From CAZYHS01 sp964647545 (GTDB lineage Bacteria > UBA10199 > GCA-002796325 > 1-14-0-20-49-13): 62,973 nucleotides of DNA. Location: assembly GCA_964647545.1 (NCBI GenBank), contig CAZYHS010000011.1, forward strand, positions 1 to 62,973, read 5' to 3'. The notes under the pieces were generated by a model. It was not told the DNA's origin, made no database searches, and was given only the letters and a program-made list of their open reading frames with translations. Numbering within the stretch: the stretch's first letter is position 1; each line of letters begins with the position of its first letter. Made by a program: the position numbers and the translations under genes. Shown here piece by piece: positions 18,671-27,563 of this stretch.

Positions 18671-20062
18671 TTAAACTCCGATCCTGTTTTTAAGATGCTC
18701 CGCGATCCTCTCCATCTTCATGCCTCGCGAGCCCTTTATCAGAACGATATCTCCGGTCGCCGCCTCGGCCATAACGACCTCTTTTAGCTCATCGCTTGTC
18801 GATGCCGTAACGATCGAATCACGCTTCATGCCGGCAAGGAGAGCCCCTTTTTTAACGATCTCGGCCGAGGGTCCGGCCGCAAATATCTTTGAGGCTCCGG
18901 CAAGAACGGCGTTGCGGCCAAGCTCTTCATGTTTTTCCGCAGCCGCATCTCCGAGTTCGAGCATCTCTCCAAGCACCGCGATAAAACGTCCGCTTCTTTT
19001 TGCCGCCGACACGGTGCGAAACGCGGCCTGCATCGACGACGGATTGGCGTTATAGCAGTCGTTTATAAGCTGAACCCCGTTAAGCAGCTGAACCCGTTCG
19101 AATCGCATCTTCATCGGGCTGAACTTCTCAATTCCGGGGATCATCGTTATGACCTTCACCCCGAGGGCATGACCGGCCGCAAAGGCGGCTAGTGCGTTCA
19201 TGACATTGTGAACGCCGGGTACAGGGATAGAGGCCGAGAATTCGCGGCCGCCGACCCAGAAAGTTATATCGCTCTTTTCAAGCCCTTCCGAGATCATGTG
19301 CCCGAAACGGACGTCGCAATCGTTTTGCATCCCGAAGCTGATCTTCCGTCCTTTAAATTTTTCGGCGAGACGCACACACCAAGGGTCCTCGGCGTTCACA
19401 ACGATCAAAGAATCGTCCGACATCGCCTCGAAAAGTTCGCCTTTCGCCTTGGCAACGTTTTCGACGGTGTGAAGTTTTTCAAGATGCGCCGGATTCACGT
19501 TTGTTATGATGCCGACGTCCGGAGCGACTATCTCCGCAAGTCTTTTGATCTCTCCTGCAGCGTTCATTCCCATTTCAAAGACCGCGACATCCACGTCGTC
19601 TGTCAGACGTAAGACCTGCAGCGGCAGACCGATAAGATTGTTAAAATTGCCTTCGGTCTTTATCACGCGTTTGGTTTCGGAAAGTCCGGCCGAAAGCATC
19701 TCTTTGGTTGTCGATTTTCCGTTCGAGCCCGTGACCGCAACGCAAAGACACTTTTTGGTCGTTCTCCAATAAGCCGCGATGTCGCCGAGAGCAGCGACGG
19801 TATCGTCAACTTCAATGACCCACACCCCTTGCGGCGACTCATACTTTGAGCCCTTTGCGACCACCACCCCCGCCGCTCCTAACCTTATGCAATCCGCCAC
19901 AAAATCGTGTCCGTCAAAATGAGGCCCGCGAATTGCTATGTAAAGTTCAGAAGGCTTTATCTGCCGGCTGTCGATTGCGACTCCGGTAACGTAAGAAGCG
20001 CTTCCCACAGCCGCTGTCCGGCCGCCGGTCGCTTTAATTATTTGTTCGAACGTAAGTTTCAT
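18671..20062 (-). CDS. murF: UDP-MurNAc-tripeptide--D-alanyl-D-alanine ligase
   Basis: MurF adds the D-Ala-D-Ala dipeptide to complete the stem peptide. In the 463-residue protein the P-loop VTGSNGKSTTKEML (near residue 110), the NFNNLIGLPLQVL motif, TNVNPAHLEKL and the DCYNANPSSMQAAF segment are typical of MurF. Its start overlaps the murE stop by 4 nt (ATGA). No ddl gene accompanies it in this cluster, so D-Ala-D-Ala must come from a ligase encoded elsewhere. Confidence 0.97.
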   Translation of the reverse strand: MKLTFEQIIKATGGRTAAVGSASYVTGVAIDSRQIKPSELYIAIRGPHFDGHDFVADCIRLGAAGVVVAKGSKYESPQGVWVIEVDDTVAALGDIAAYWRTTKKCLCVAVTGSNGKSTTKEMLSAGLSETKRVIKTEGNFNNLIGLPLQVLRLTDDVDVAVFEMGMNAAGEIKRLAEIVAPDVGIITNVNPAHLEKLHTVENVAKAKGELFEAMSDDSLIVVNAEDPWCVRLAEKFKGRKISFGMQNDCDVRFGHMISEGLEKSDITFWVGGREFSASIPVPGVHNVMNALAAFAAGHALGVKVITMIPGIEKFSPMKMRFERVQLLNGVQLINDCYNANPSSMQAAFRTVSAAKRSGRFIAVLGEMLELGDAAAEKHEELGRNAVLAGASKIFAAGPSAEIVKKGALLAGMKRDSIVTASTSDELKEVVMAEAATGDIVLIKGSRGMKMERIAEHLKNRIGV

Positions 20063-21558
20063 TTTCTTTTCAGTATCTCTCTGGCGGTTTCTCTATCGTC
20101 AAAATGACGCTTTTCTTTTCCTATCAGCTGATAATCCTCGTGGCCTTTGCCCGCGATAAGAACGACGTCGTTCTTTTCCGCGATCTTGATAGCGCGCTCG
20201 ATCGCGGCGGCCCGATCGGGCTCAACCAGAAAACCCTTTCCTTCTTTTCCAAGCGGAAGCATCCCAGCTTCTGTAACGCCGGGGAGAATTTCATTGATGA
20301 TCTTTTCTGCGCTCTCGGTTCTTGGATTGTCGCTTGTGACAATCACTATGTCGGACATTTCAGCAGCCAACTTGCCCATGACCGGACGTTTTGCTCTGTC
20401 GCGATCGCCGCCGCAGCCGAAAACAGTTATCAACCGGGACGTTGATATTTCTCTGATCGTCTGGATGACGTTCTTGAGGGCGTCGGGAGTGTGTGCGTAA
20501 TCGACAAAGACCGATATTCCCGAAGTGTTATCGACCGGATCAAGACGCCCCGGAACTCGGTCAAGCGCCTCTATTCCGCGAATTGCGGTCGCAGAGTCCA
20601 TGCCCGACGAAATCAAACACGCAAACGCGAGCGTCACGTTCAACGCGTTGAACCTGCCGCACAATTTGCTTTTCACCGCAAATCTGCCGTCGCAAGTCAC
20701 GATATCGAAACTGTTTCCGCCCGTCGTTGAAACGAGTTTTTCGATCTTGAAGCCGGCGTCGTCGGAAAAACCGAAGGTCGCTATCTTGGGACCGAACGAC
20801 CCTATCTCTTTTGCAAGACGTGCTCCGTACGGATCGTCGATATTTATCACGGCGGTCTTGTGAGGCTTTGCGCTTTCGACCAGATACTCGACGAACAGCC
20901 GTTTCTTGGCCTGATAATATTCCTCGATGTCACCGTGATAATCGAGGTGATCGTGAGTAAGATTTGTGAACGCCGCCACATCGAAATCGACCGACTTGAC
21001 GCGCGACTGGTCGCATGCGTGGCTCGAAACTTCCATGACCGCATGAGTTACTTTTTTCTGACGCATGTCTCTCAAAAGCTCCTGCAGCTCGAGCGCCATC
21101 GGCGTCGTATTGGGAGCATCAAGTTCTTTACCGGCGAACCTCCAAGAAACCGTGCCGACAACGCCGCTGTTTGCGCCCGATAGTTTTAACGCCGACTCGA
21201 TCAAATAGGTCGAGGTCGTCTTGCCGTTCGTCCCCGTAATTCCGATAAGTTTCATTTCGCGGGAGGGATGGCCGAAAAACGCCGCGGCCAATTTCGCCAA
21301 GGCCACTTTTGTGTCTTCGACCTCGACGTAAACGGCGCCTTCGTGAAGGACCTCGCGCTCGGTGATGATCATCGTAGCGCCGCGCGATACGGCGTCATGC
21401 ACGAACGAATGCCCGTCAACGCTTGCTCCGCGCACTGCAACAAAAGCCGTGTTGCATCCAACTTTATTGGAGTCGCAAGCGATGCTGAACACGTCTAGGG
21501 AAACGTCCCCCCAAACACGTTTTGCACCGAGCAGATTTATCAGTTCGCTTACTTTCAT
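20059..21558 (-). CDS. murE: UDP-MurNAc-L-Ala-D-Glu--meso-diaminopimelate ligase
   Basis: MurE adds the third stem residue. In the 499-residue protein the P-loop is GITGTNGKTTSTYLIESAL near residue 107. TNLTHDHLDYHGDIEEY and the C-terminal GCGGDRDRAKRP motif follow. The specificity loop reads TSDNPRTE; a DNPR motif is characteristic of meso-diaminopimelate-adding enzymes, in line with a Gram-negative wall. It sits 13 nt downstream of ftsI. Confidence 0.97.
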   Translation of the reverse strand: MKVSELINLLGAKRVWGDVSLDVFSIACDSNKVGCNTAFVAVRGASVDGHSFVHDAVSRGATMIITEREVLHEGAVYVEVEDTKVALAKLAAAFFGHPSREMKLIGITGTNGKTTSTYLIESALKLSGANSGVVGTVSWRFAGKELDAPNTTPMALELQELLRDMRQKKVTHAVMEVSSHACDQSRVKSVDFDVAAFTNLTHDHLDYHGDIEEYYQAKKRLFVEYLVESAKPHKTAVINIDDPYGARLAKEIGSFGPKIATFGFSDDAGFKIEKLVSTTGGNSFDIVTCDGRFAVKSKLCGRFNALNVTLAFACLISSGMDSATAIRGIEALDRVPGRLDPVDNTSGISVFVDYAHTPDALKNVIQTIREISTSRLITVFGCGGDRDRAKRPVMGKLAAEMSDIVIVTSDNPRTESAEKIINEILPGVTEAGMLPLGKEGKGFLVEPDRAAAIERAIKIAEKNDVVLIAGKGHEDYQLIGKEKRHFDDRETAREILKRK

Positions 21559-21571
21559 TTTTTTAACGCCC

Positions 21572-23563
21572 TCATTCGGGCTGTCTAAAGCTTACAAAAA
21601 AAGTCTCGCCTTCATTTATCACGTCGCCCGGGGCCGGCTGCTGATTTACGGCCATTCCGCTACCGTCCACCTTAATTTTGACCTCGGCCTGACCGACCGA
21701 GTTCATAACCTCACGCATCGAAGCGCCGCGAACGTCGGGCACCATAAAAGACGAATGACCGGTCTTAAGAAGTCTGGGCTGAAAACGGACCCCTTCGGTG
21801 ACCATTTGCGAAGGCCCTTTGGTGGCGTAAACCACCTTTGACATGGCGGACGGTACTTCGAGATATTTAAGGGTTACCTCGGCCACCTCTTTAAAGACCG
21901 GCGCGGAAATAGCACCGCCATAGTAAGAACCTTTCTTAGGCTCATCAAGTCCCACGAAAATAGCGACCTTCGGTTTATCGCTGGGGGCGACCCCCACGAA
22001 CGAGGCGTAATATTTCCCCTGTGCATAGCGCCCCGAACCTTCGGTCACCTTCTGGGCTGTTCCGGTTTTTCCGGCGAACGAATATTCTTTGCTGGCGGCC
22101 TTTGTTCCGGTTCCGCCTTCACCGACAACGCTCTCCATGACCTTAATTACGCTTTGCGCCGTTTGCGGTGATATCGCGTTGTTCTTCACGACCGGCGCCG
22201 ATTTATAGATTGTTATTCCCTGATTGTTCACAACCTTGTCGATAACGTAGGGCTTGAGAAGTTTGCCGCCGTTGGCGATAGATGCGAACGCGGCGGTCAT
22301 CTGCAAGGGGGTAACGCTGATCCCCTGACCGAACGCTATTGTGGCGAAATCAACGGGCTGCCAGCGTTCAACCGGCCTGACTATGCCGCCGACCTCTCCC
22401 GGAAAATCTATACCGGTCTTTTTGCCGATCCCGAATTTTTTCAGATATTCAAAAAGTTTTTCTTTTCCAAGTTCGCGTGCGATCTTAAGAGCACCGATAT
22501 TGCTCGAAACCTTTATAATGTCCCTGACATTGATTTTTCCGTACGGGTCATGATCGTGCAGCACGGCCTTGCCAACTTTAATTGCGCCGTTCTCACAGTC
22601 AAAGACAGATTCGGGGGTAATGACTCCCGCATCAAGCGCAGAGGCAACTATCAACACCTTGAAGGTCGAGCCGGGCTCGACCGTGTCGGTAATGCCGCGA
22701 TTGCGCCAACTGCTCTGCTCATATTTGGAATAACGGTTTGGATCGAACAGGGGCATGTTGGCCATCGCCAAAATAGCACCGGTTTCAACATCCATAACGA
22801 TCGCCGTTCCGCCGGCTGCATTTGCGTTTTCGACGGCCTTCTTAAGGCTATTCTCGGTAACGAACTGGATCTGCTTATCTATTGTAAGGTAAACGTCATC
22901 GACATCGCTCTGTTCCTGATAGGCCACAGGCGAAAAATAGAATTTACCGCGAGCGTCGCGTCTGTAAACCGCCTCCTGCTTTGACGTTGAAAGATAGTCG
23001 TTCCATGCCAGCTCAACTCCTGCAAGCGGCTGTGAATCCATGCCGACAGCTCCCAGCAACTGGCTGGCAAGCTCTCCGTTGGGATAGACACGTTTGCTTT
23101 CTTCGACCGCGTAGATGCCGCTCATGTCCTTGATCTGCTCTAGGACGTTCCTATCGACCATGCGTTTGAGCCACACGAATTTTTTTCCGCTCTTTAATTT
23201 TGCCGAAAGGTCCTTCACGTTCATGTCAAGTAGCGATGCAAGGCGTATCTTCTGTTCATCTGTCAGATTAACATGTCTTGGATCGGCGTAAATCGACGGA
23301 ACCGGCAGACTGACTGCAAGCTCACGACTGGCTCTGTCCAAAATGCGTCCGCGGCGCAAACTTTGCGGCACTCTCGCCTGATATTGTTTTGAGGCGACCC
23401 AGCCAAGCTCTTTATCTTTCACACAATGAAGTTCGACCGCCCTGCCGAGCACGATGAGGAAAACGATTCCGATGCCGATCGTCACGAACTTGATGCGGTT
23501 TCTGATCCGCTGTTCGCGCTGGCTCTCTTCGCTGATTTGAGTTTTAATGCTCTTAACGTTCAT
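21572..23563 (-). CDS. ftsI: Class B penicillin-binding protein with C-terminal PASTA domain (FtsI/PBP3)
   Basis: The septal transpeptidase that cross-links new peptidoglycan together with FtsW. I start it at the ATG of MNVKSIKTQ (663 residues), which overlaps the ftsL stop by ATGA. One membrane helix (about residues 24-42) is followed by the dimerisation/pedestal domain and the transpeptidase. Its three active-site motifs are PGSTFK (SxxK), SSN (SxN) and FAGKTGTAQKV (KTG). The last 60 or so residues (VPDVRGASMREVMN onward) are one PASTA repeat. PASTA-bearing FtsI proteins occur in several non-gammaproteobacterial lineages. Confidence 0.96.
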   Translation of the reverse strand: MNVKSIKTQISEESQREQRIRNRIKFVTIGIGIVFLIVLGRAVELHCVKDKELGWVASKQYQARVPQSLRRGRILDRASRELAVSLPVPSIYADPRHVNLTDEQKIRLASLLDMNVKDLSAKLKSGKKFVWLKRMVDRNVLEQIKDMSGIYAVEESKRVYPNGELASQLLGAVGMDSQPLAGVELAWNDYLSTSKQEAVYRRDARGKFYFSPVAYQEQSDVDDVYLTIDKQIQFVTENSLKKAVENANAAGGTAIVMDVETGAILAMANMPLFDPNRYSKYEQSSWRNRGITDTVEPGSTFKVLIVASALDAGVITPESVFDCENGAIKVGKAVLHDHDPYGKINVRDIIKVSSNIGALKIARELGKEKLFEYLKKFGIGKKTGIDFPGEVGGIVRPVERWQPVDFATIAFGQGISVTPLQMTAAFASIANGGKLLKPYVIDKVVNNQGITIYKSAPVVKNNAISPQTAQSVIKVMESVVGEGGTGTKAASKEYSFAGKTGTAQKVTEGSGRYAQGKYYASFVGVAPSDKPKVAIFVGLDEPKKGSYYGGAISAPVFKEVAEVTLKYLEVPSAMSKVVYATKGPSQMVTEGVRFQPRLLKTGHSSFMVPDVRGASMREVMNSVGQAEVKIKVDGSGMAVNQQPAPGDVINEGETFFVSFRQPE

Positions 23564-23928
23564 TTCAGCTCCGGTTTCACCCAAACGATCTGATCGGCCG
23601 CGGCCTGCTTCATGCCGAGTTTTTCCTTGGCTATAGCTTCAAGGTTAGCCGGCGATTTCATCTTTGCTATTTCCATCTCCAGAGCCTTCACGTGCTTTTT
23701 AAGTTCGACCACTTTGCTTTGAGCTTCCGAGACATTGTAGCCGTATTGGATCATTGAGACCCGCGACCATACGTAAAAAAGCAATGCCACAAGCCCTATC
23801 AAAAGATAAACGAACCACTTTCTAACGAACTTTTTCTGGACGGCCACCGACTTGGCACCCATCCTCTGCTTGCGCAAAAGTTTTTGTGCCGGCGCATATC
23901 CTGCAAAATCTGTCGATAACTGTGCCAT
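23560..23928 (-). CDS. ftsL: Cell division protein FtsL
   Basis: A 122-residue bitopic protein with one membrane helix (WFVYLLIGLVALLFYVW, about residues 37-53). A coiled-coil segment follows (AQSKVVELKKHVKALEMEI), then a short tail. Sequence conservation in FtsL is low, so the call rests on size, topology and its invariable place between rsmH and ftsI. It would form the FtsQLB complex with FtsQ. Confidence 0.88.
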   Translation of the reverse strand: MAQLSTDFAGYAPAQKLLRKQRMGAKSVAVQKKFVRKWFVYLLIGLVALLFYVWSRVSMIQYGYNVSEAQSKVVELKKHVKALEMEIAKMKSPANLEAIAKEKLGMKQAAADQIVWVKPELK

Positions 23929-23929
23929 T

Positions 23930-24832
23930 TTATCTTTTTATAAACGCCCTGAGCTTTGCGCTTCGAGATCTGGGATTATCCTCAGTCTCGAGCTCGTCGG
24001 CTTCAACGGGCTTTTTTGTTAGAATTTCAACTTCCCCCGAAATGTTCATCGCCTTGGCCGCGTTCTTTACGATGCGGTCTTCAAGCGAATGAAAACTTAC
24101 GATCACGACCCGCCCCCCATGGTTGAGACTTTTGCAAATATCGCCAAGGAACTTTTCCAAATTCTCCAGCTCGCGATTGACCGCTATGCGAAGAGCTTGA
24201 AAAACCTTCGTTGCCGGATGCGTCCTGCCGTGTCTGAACTTCGGAGGATAAGCCACCCAGCAGATCTCTTCGAGCTGAGCAGTCGTCGCAATCGGGGCAG
24301 CTTCGCGCTTTAGAACAATCGCCCTTGCGATCTTCGAGGCGAAGCGTTCTTCCCCCAGCCGGTCGAAAATATCGGCCAACTCATCCTGCCCACACGAGTT
24401 GACGATTTCGGCGGCGGTCGCTGCAAGGCGCCTGTCCATGCGCATATCAAGCGGGGCGTCCTTTGAAAAACTGAAGCCCCGCTCGGCGGCATCGACTTGC
24501 GGGCTGGAAATACCGAGATCGAGAACGGCCCCGTCGAACTTCACTCCAAGATCGTTTGCGATCTTGAGAACGTTCGCGTAACTGTCGCGAACGATCTTTG
24601 CTCTGGAGCCGAATCTTTCGAGACGCGATCTTGAAGCCGAAATCGCCAGATCGTCGATGTCAACCCCCACCAAGACACCGTCCGGCCCGCTCGCCTCAAG
24701 GATCGCTTCGGCATAACCTGCTCCGCCGAGCGTCCCGTCGAAGTATATCCCGCCGCTCTTCGGCGCGAGATGATCGATCACTTGTTTTAAAAGAACGCTT
24801 TTGTGTTCGAATTTAATTTCTTTTTTCTGCAT
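23930..24832 (-). CDS. rsmH: 16S rRNA (cytosine(1402)-N(4))-methyltransferase
   Basis: RsmH (MraW) is an S-adenosylmethionine-dependent enzyme that methylates C1402 of 16S rRNA. Motifs in the 300-residue protein include the start HKSVLLKQVIDHLAPKSGG, the SAM-site DGTLGGAGYAEAIL, VLDLGISSPQVDAAERGFSF and the signature HPATKVFQALRIAVNREL. It lies 3 nt after mraZ and 1 nt before ftsL, as usual at the head of dcw clusters. Confidence 0.98.
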   Translation of the reverse strand: MQKKEIKFEHKSVLLKQVIDHLAPKSGGIYFDGTLGGAGYAEAILEASGPDGVLVGVDIDDLAISASRSRLERFGSRAKIVRDSYANVLKIANDLGVKFDGAVLDLGISSPQVDAAERGFSFSKDAPLDMRMDRRLAATAAEIVNSCGQDELADIFDRLGEERFASKIARAIVLKREAAPIATTAQLEEICWVAYPPKFRHGRTHPATKVFQALRIAVNRELENLEKFLGDICKSLNHGGRVVIVSFHSLEDRIVKNAAKAMNISGEVEILTKKPVEADELETEDNPRSRSAKLRAFIKR

Positions 24833-24835
24833 CAG

Positions 24836-25276
24836 TTACAGTCCAAGGTCGGCCAGCTTGTCGCTCATCATCTCCAGACGTTTAACGGAAGTATCGAAAG
24901 TCTGCGTCCAGCGTTCGCGTGACCAGATCTCAATGCGATTTGTCATGCCGACCAAAACAACGTCCTTCAAGATACCGGCGTAGTCGCGAAGTGTCGGCGG
25001 AATAAGAATGCGACCCGATTTGTCGATAGGAGCTTCGACCGCGGCCGAAATGAACACGCGCTGAAAAGCTTTCACCTCTTCTTTGAACTGAGGGAGGCTT
25101 GCGACCTTCTCTTCGATCTTCTGCCACTCTGCGACAGGAAATGCCCAAAGGCAGCCGTCGAAATTTGTGATGATAAGGCGCTCGTCAAAGCTCGCCGAAA
25201 GAATCTCTCTGAACTTGGACGGTATGGATAGGCGACCTTTTGTGTCTATGCCGTGTTCGTGTCTCCCCCTAAACAT
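24836..25276 (-). CDS. mraZ: Transcriptional regulator MraZ
   Basis: MraZ is an AbrB-like ring-forming DNA-binding protein that represses the dcw operon in the species tested. The 146-residue protein has two SpoVT/AbrB repeats, starting at HGIDTKGRLSIPSKFRE and at APIDKSGRILIPPTLRDYA. A strong ribosome site (aggagggg) precedes the ATG by a few nt. It is the first gene of the 17-kb division cluster, and its promoter region carries candidate MraZ boxes. Confidence 0.97.
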   Translation of the reverse strand: MFRGRHEHGIDTKGRLSIPSKFREILSASFDERLIITNFDGCLWAFPVAEWQKIEEKVASLPQFKEEVKAFQRVFISAAVEAPIDKSGRILIPPTLRDYAGILKDVVLVGMTNRIEIWSRERWTQTFDTSVKRLEMMSDKLADLGL

Positions 25277-25376
25277 AACCCCTCCTTCCCACCAATTCGC
25301 GCGCTACATCAAATAACGACTCCCCGCAAACGCGCGTCCCGCTTGAAATTGCTTTGGATATCAAATATTTACTCCC

Positions 25377-25421
25377 TATTCCCTTCTATGCCACTTTATG
25401 CCACTTCATGGCACAGGTCAA
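25377..25421 (-). promoter_or_regulatory. mraZ/dcw promoter overlapping 10-bp MraZ-box repeats
   Basis: On the plus strand four units follow at exact 10-bp spacing: tattcccttc, tatgccactt, tatgccactt, catggcacag (25377-25416). Read on the minus strand these give AAGTGGCATA repeats. Known MraZ sites are short G-rich repeats (TGGG or AAGTG-like) in 10-bp phase upstream of mraZ. A promoter overlaps them: TTGACC (25421 to 25416), 17-nt spacer, TAAAGT (25398 to 25393). The 370-nt stretch 25277-25646 otherwise holds the mraZ leader, AT-rich DNA and the tRNA promoter. Confidence 0.7.
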
Positions 25422-25597
25422 GACAAAATCCGGCTAACTGCTTGAAAAAACACGTATTTTTGCATTTTTGGGGTTCGTTTTTTTAGTAAAAAAAGTGCTT
25501 ATAAATTGACTAGATAGTCGCAATAATTAAAGCATTTATCAGACATGCCCGATAACCCATTGATATATATAGGTTTGATTTTTGGCCAAATTATGGG

Positions 25598-25626
25598 TTG
25601 CCTTTTGAGGCGCGTTTTGCTTAATT
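25598..25626 (+). promoter_or_regulatory. Candidate promoter for tRNA-Ser
   Basis: TTGCCT, a 17-nt spacer and TTAATT place a start near 25633, 14 nt before the tRNA. The match to the sigma-70 consensus is moderate. Confidence 0.35.
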
Positions 25627-25646
25627 CCGCCGTCCGTTAGCATTTT

Positions 25647-25734
25647 GGAGAGGTGGCCGAGCGGTCGAAGGCGCACGCCTGGAAAGTGTGTATACCGAAA
25701 GGTATCGCGGGTTCGAACCCCGCCCTCTCCGCCA
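25647..25734 (+). tRNA. tRNA-Ser(GGA)
   Basis: An 88-nt gene that folds as a class II tRNA. The acceptor stem pairs ggagagg with cctctcc, the discriminator is G, and the 3' CCA is encoded. The anticodon loop is ctggaaa with anticodon GGA. A long variable arm follows (tgtgtataccgaaaggtatc), then a normal T arm (gcgggttcgaaccccgc). The long arm and anticodon identify serine. Confidence 0.97.
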
Positions 25735-25740
25735 AAATAA

Positions 25741-25770
25741 AAAAGGTCCGCGAAAGCGGGCCTTTTTTAT
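25741..25770 (+). terminator. Rho-independent terminator after tRNA-Ser
   Basis: An 11-bp stem, aaaaggtccgc / gcgggcctttt, with a gaaa tetraloop and a following T-run (tttttt), begins 7 nt past the tRNA 3' end. Confidence 0.85.
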
Positions 25771-25797
25771 TTTGTGTGGACACATCTGGGAAAGTTA

Positions 25798-25891
25798 ATT
25801 CTGTTATTTCTGTTATGTCGGTTAGTTCGGTTATTTCCGTTTAGTCAGTTAACAGAATTAACTGGCCTAACCGACAAAACCGAATTAACTG
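25798..25891. repeat. Array of 9-nt repeats (TCNGTTANT) with an inverted arm
   Basis: Units such as tctgttatt, tctgttatg, tcggttagt, tcggttatt and tcagttaac follow one another in 9-nt phase. The array then turns into its own reverse complement (ttaactggcctaaccg...), so the locus is partly palindromic. The same unit family recurs at 62914-62973. It lies between the tRNA-Ser terminator and menA and encodes no convincing protein. Confidence 0.8.
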
Positions 25892-25990
25892 TTTTTGGCT
25901 GACCAAGCGCAAGAAAGCCCTAAAGCGGAGTGGGGCGGCAACGAGATTCCGGATTATTTTTTCTTTACACATCACACCACATTCTTCTAC

Positions 25991-26908
25991 ATGCGCCACA
26001 TGAATATCAAAACATGGTGGCAGGCAAGCCGCCCCTTTTCATTCACAGTCAGCGTCATTCCGCCAATTCTCGGCACCGTGATCGCAAAAACCTACACCGA
26101 TATCGACATCAACTGGTTTTTCTTTGCGCTAACTCTTTTAGGCTGCGTAATTTCCCACGCCGGCTCAAACATTCTCTCCGACTATTTCGACTTCAAAAAA
26201 GGTGTCGATCGCGCTGGAACGTTTGGCTCAAGCGGAGTCATCACAGGCGGCAAAGTCTCTCCACGCAAGGCTTTATGGGGAGGATTAACCTGTTTTGCAA
26301 TCGCAGGGTTCATCGGCCTCTACATGATCTTAACAGTGCCGAACGGACTTGGTTTAATCTGGCTGATTCTTGCAGGGTTTTTTCTTGGATTTTTTTACAC
26401 CACGCCGCCATTTGCAATTAAGTACCTCGCCCTCGGAGATTTCGCCGTCGCACTTGCTTTTGGCGTTGGCATGACGCTCGGTGCATATTTTGTTCAGACA
26501 GGAAGTTATGCATGGGAGCCGCTTCTCTACTCGATCCCGTCGGCACTTTTAGTCGATGCAATTTTGCACAGCAACAACTTGCGCGATATCGCAAACGACA
26601 GTGTTGTCGGAATTAAAACAGTTGCGATGCTGCTTGGCGAAACAAATGCAAAAAAAATGTACTACCTCCTTGTGTGGGGAGCATTTGCGACAACAGCGGC
26701 TCTAATTCTTTTTGCGGACCTCTCACCGTTCGCAGCCCTGACTATTTTGGCCCTTCCGCTTGAAATGAAACTTGTGCGCACAGTAAAAAACAAAAGCCTT
26801 ATCGACCCGAAGACATTCGCAACGATCGACGCACAAACAGCACAGCTCCATCTTGTCTTCAGCTTACTCTTCATTGCCGGCATCACAATCGGTAGCATCT
26901 TCAGATGA
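25991..26908 (+). CDS. menA: UbiA-family prenyltransferase, probably 1,4-dihydroxy-2-naphthoate polyprenyltransferase
   Basis: A polytopic membrane enzyme of the UbiA family; MenA attaches the polyprenyl chain to DHNA in menaquinone synthesis. Both Asp-rich sites are visible, NILSDYFDFKKGVD and SNNLRDIANDSVVGIKT, among about eight membrane helices. The product has about 305 residues from the ATG at 25991; another ATG at 26000 (MNIKTWWQASRPFSF) is equally plausible, while a TTG at 25895 would add an unconserved leader. No clear ribosome site helps. The MenA call rests on the WWQASRPFSF start and the overall pattern. The next gene overlaps it by 4 nt. Confidence 0.82.
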   Translation: MRHMNIKTWWQASRPFSFTVSVIPPILGTVIAKTYTDIDINWFFFALTLLGCVISHAGSNILSDYFDFKKGVDRAGTFGSSGVITGGKVSPRKALWGGLTCFAIAGFIGLYMILTVPNGLGLIWLILAGFFLGFFYTTPPFAIKYLALGDFAVALAFGVGMTLGAYFVQTGSYAWEPLLYSIPSALLVDAILHSNNLRDIANDSVVGIKTVAMLLGETNAKKMYYLLVWGAFATTAALILFADLSPFAALTILALPLEMKLVRTVKNKSLIDPKTFATIDAQTAQLHLVFSLLFIAGITIGSIFR

Positions 26909-27510
26909 AAAAACTCATCACATCGATCTGTCTCGCCGCGATTTTGTGGTTTATTATTTTTGTCGTTAGACCGGCGAATTTCTGGATAATGATGGCGGCG
27001 GCAACTACCTGTCTCACAATAATATCGATCGCATTTGGCCGCCCCCTTTTCGCAGAAAACGATTTCTCCGCAAAAAATATTTTCATCGGAATCGCCTCGG
27101 CGATCGTTCTGTGGGCGATATTTGCCGTAGGCGGCGAAATTCTTAGCATGATATTTCCACGAAAAGACGAATTCGTAAACATGGTTTACGCAAACCGCGG
27201 CAACCTCTCGCCGTTTGCAGTCGGCGCCCTTCTATTTTTTCCAATCGGCTTTGGCGAAGAAATTTTCTGGCGTGGTTATGTCCAAAAGAAGTTAGCCACG
27301 CGATTCGACGGCTACAAAGGATTGTTGCTTGCGACCGCAATTTACACAGCCGTTCACATCCCGACGTTAAATCCAGTTCTGCTGCTTGCAGCGGCGGTTG
27401 GCGGACTATTCTGGGGCGCACTTTACATGCGCACAAAAAGCCTAACCGCTGTGCTTGTCTCGCACATGGTCTGGGACCCGATAATTTTTGTGATTTTTCC
27501 GGTGAACTAG
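26905..27510 (+). CDS. CPBP-family intramembrane metalloprotease
   Basis: A 201-residue polytopic membrane protein of the CPBP family. The motif GEEIFWRGYVQ (EExxxR) is near residue 115, a histidine in TAVHIP near 150 and the second histidine in LVSHMVWDP near 190. It overlaps the end of menA by ATGA and is therefore probably co-transcribed. It differs strongly from the CPBP protein at 14-670. Its stop codon (TAG) runs directly into the left direct repeat of cassette 1. Confidence 0.85.
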   Translation: MKKLITSICLAAILWFIIFVVRPANFWIMMAAATTCLTIISIAFGRPLFAENDFSAKNIFIGIASAIVLWAIFAVGGEILSMIFPRKDEFVNMVYANRGNLSPFAVGALLFFPIGFGEEIFWRGYVQKKLATRFDGYKGLLLATAIYTAVHIPTLNPVLLLAAAVGGLFWGALYMRTKSLTAVLVSHMVWDPIIFVIFPVN

Positions 27511-27538
27511 GCTAATAAAATAACCGTTGAAATAGACC
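27510..27538. repeat. Left direct repeat of cassette 1
   Basis: Begins ggctaataaaataaccg and ends atagacc. It is identical over 29 nt to 28316-28344. The first base is the last base of the CPBP stop codon. Confidence 0.92.
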
Positions 27539-27563
27539 TGAAAACAGATTGGGAGAACAGAAC

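Noticed and set aside
25653..25844. A 63-codon reading frame across tRNA-Ser and the 9-nt repeats (ending SVISVMSVSSVISV)
   Set aside because: It is a shadow of the tRNA and of the 9-nt periodic repeat, with no ribosome site.
25798..25891. Possible CRISPR array or attachment site
   Set aside because: The unit is only 9 nt and has no spacers, there are no cas genes, and no integrase or tRNA-end duplication was found.
25895..25990. TTG-initiated extension of menA by 32 codons
   Set aside because: The extra residues are polar and unlike UbiA-family N-termini, and the start abuts the repeat array without a ribosome site.
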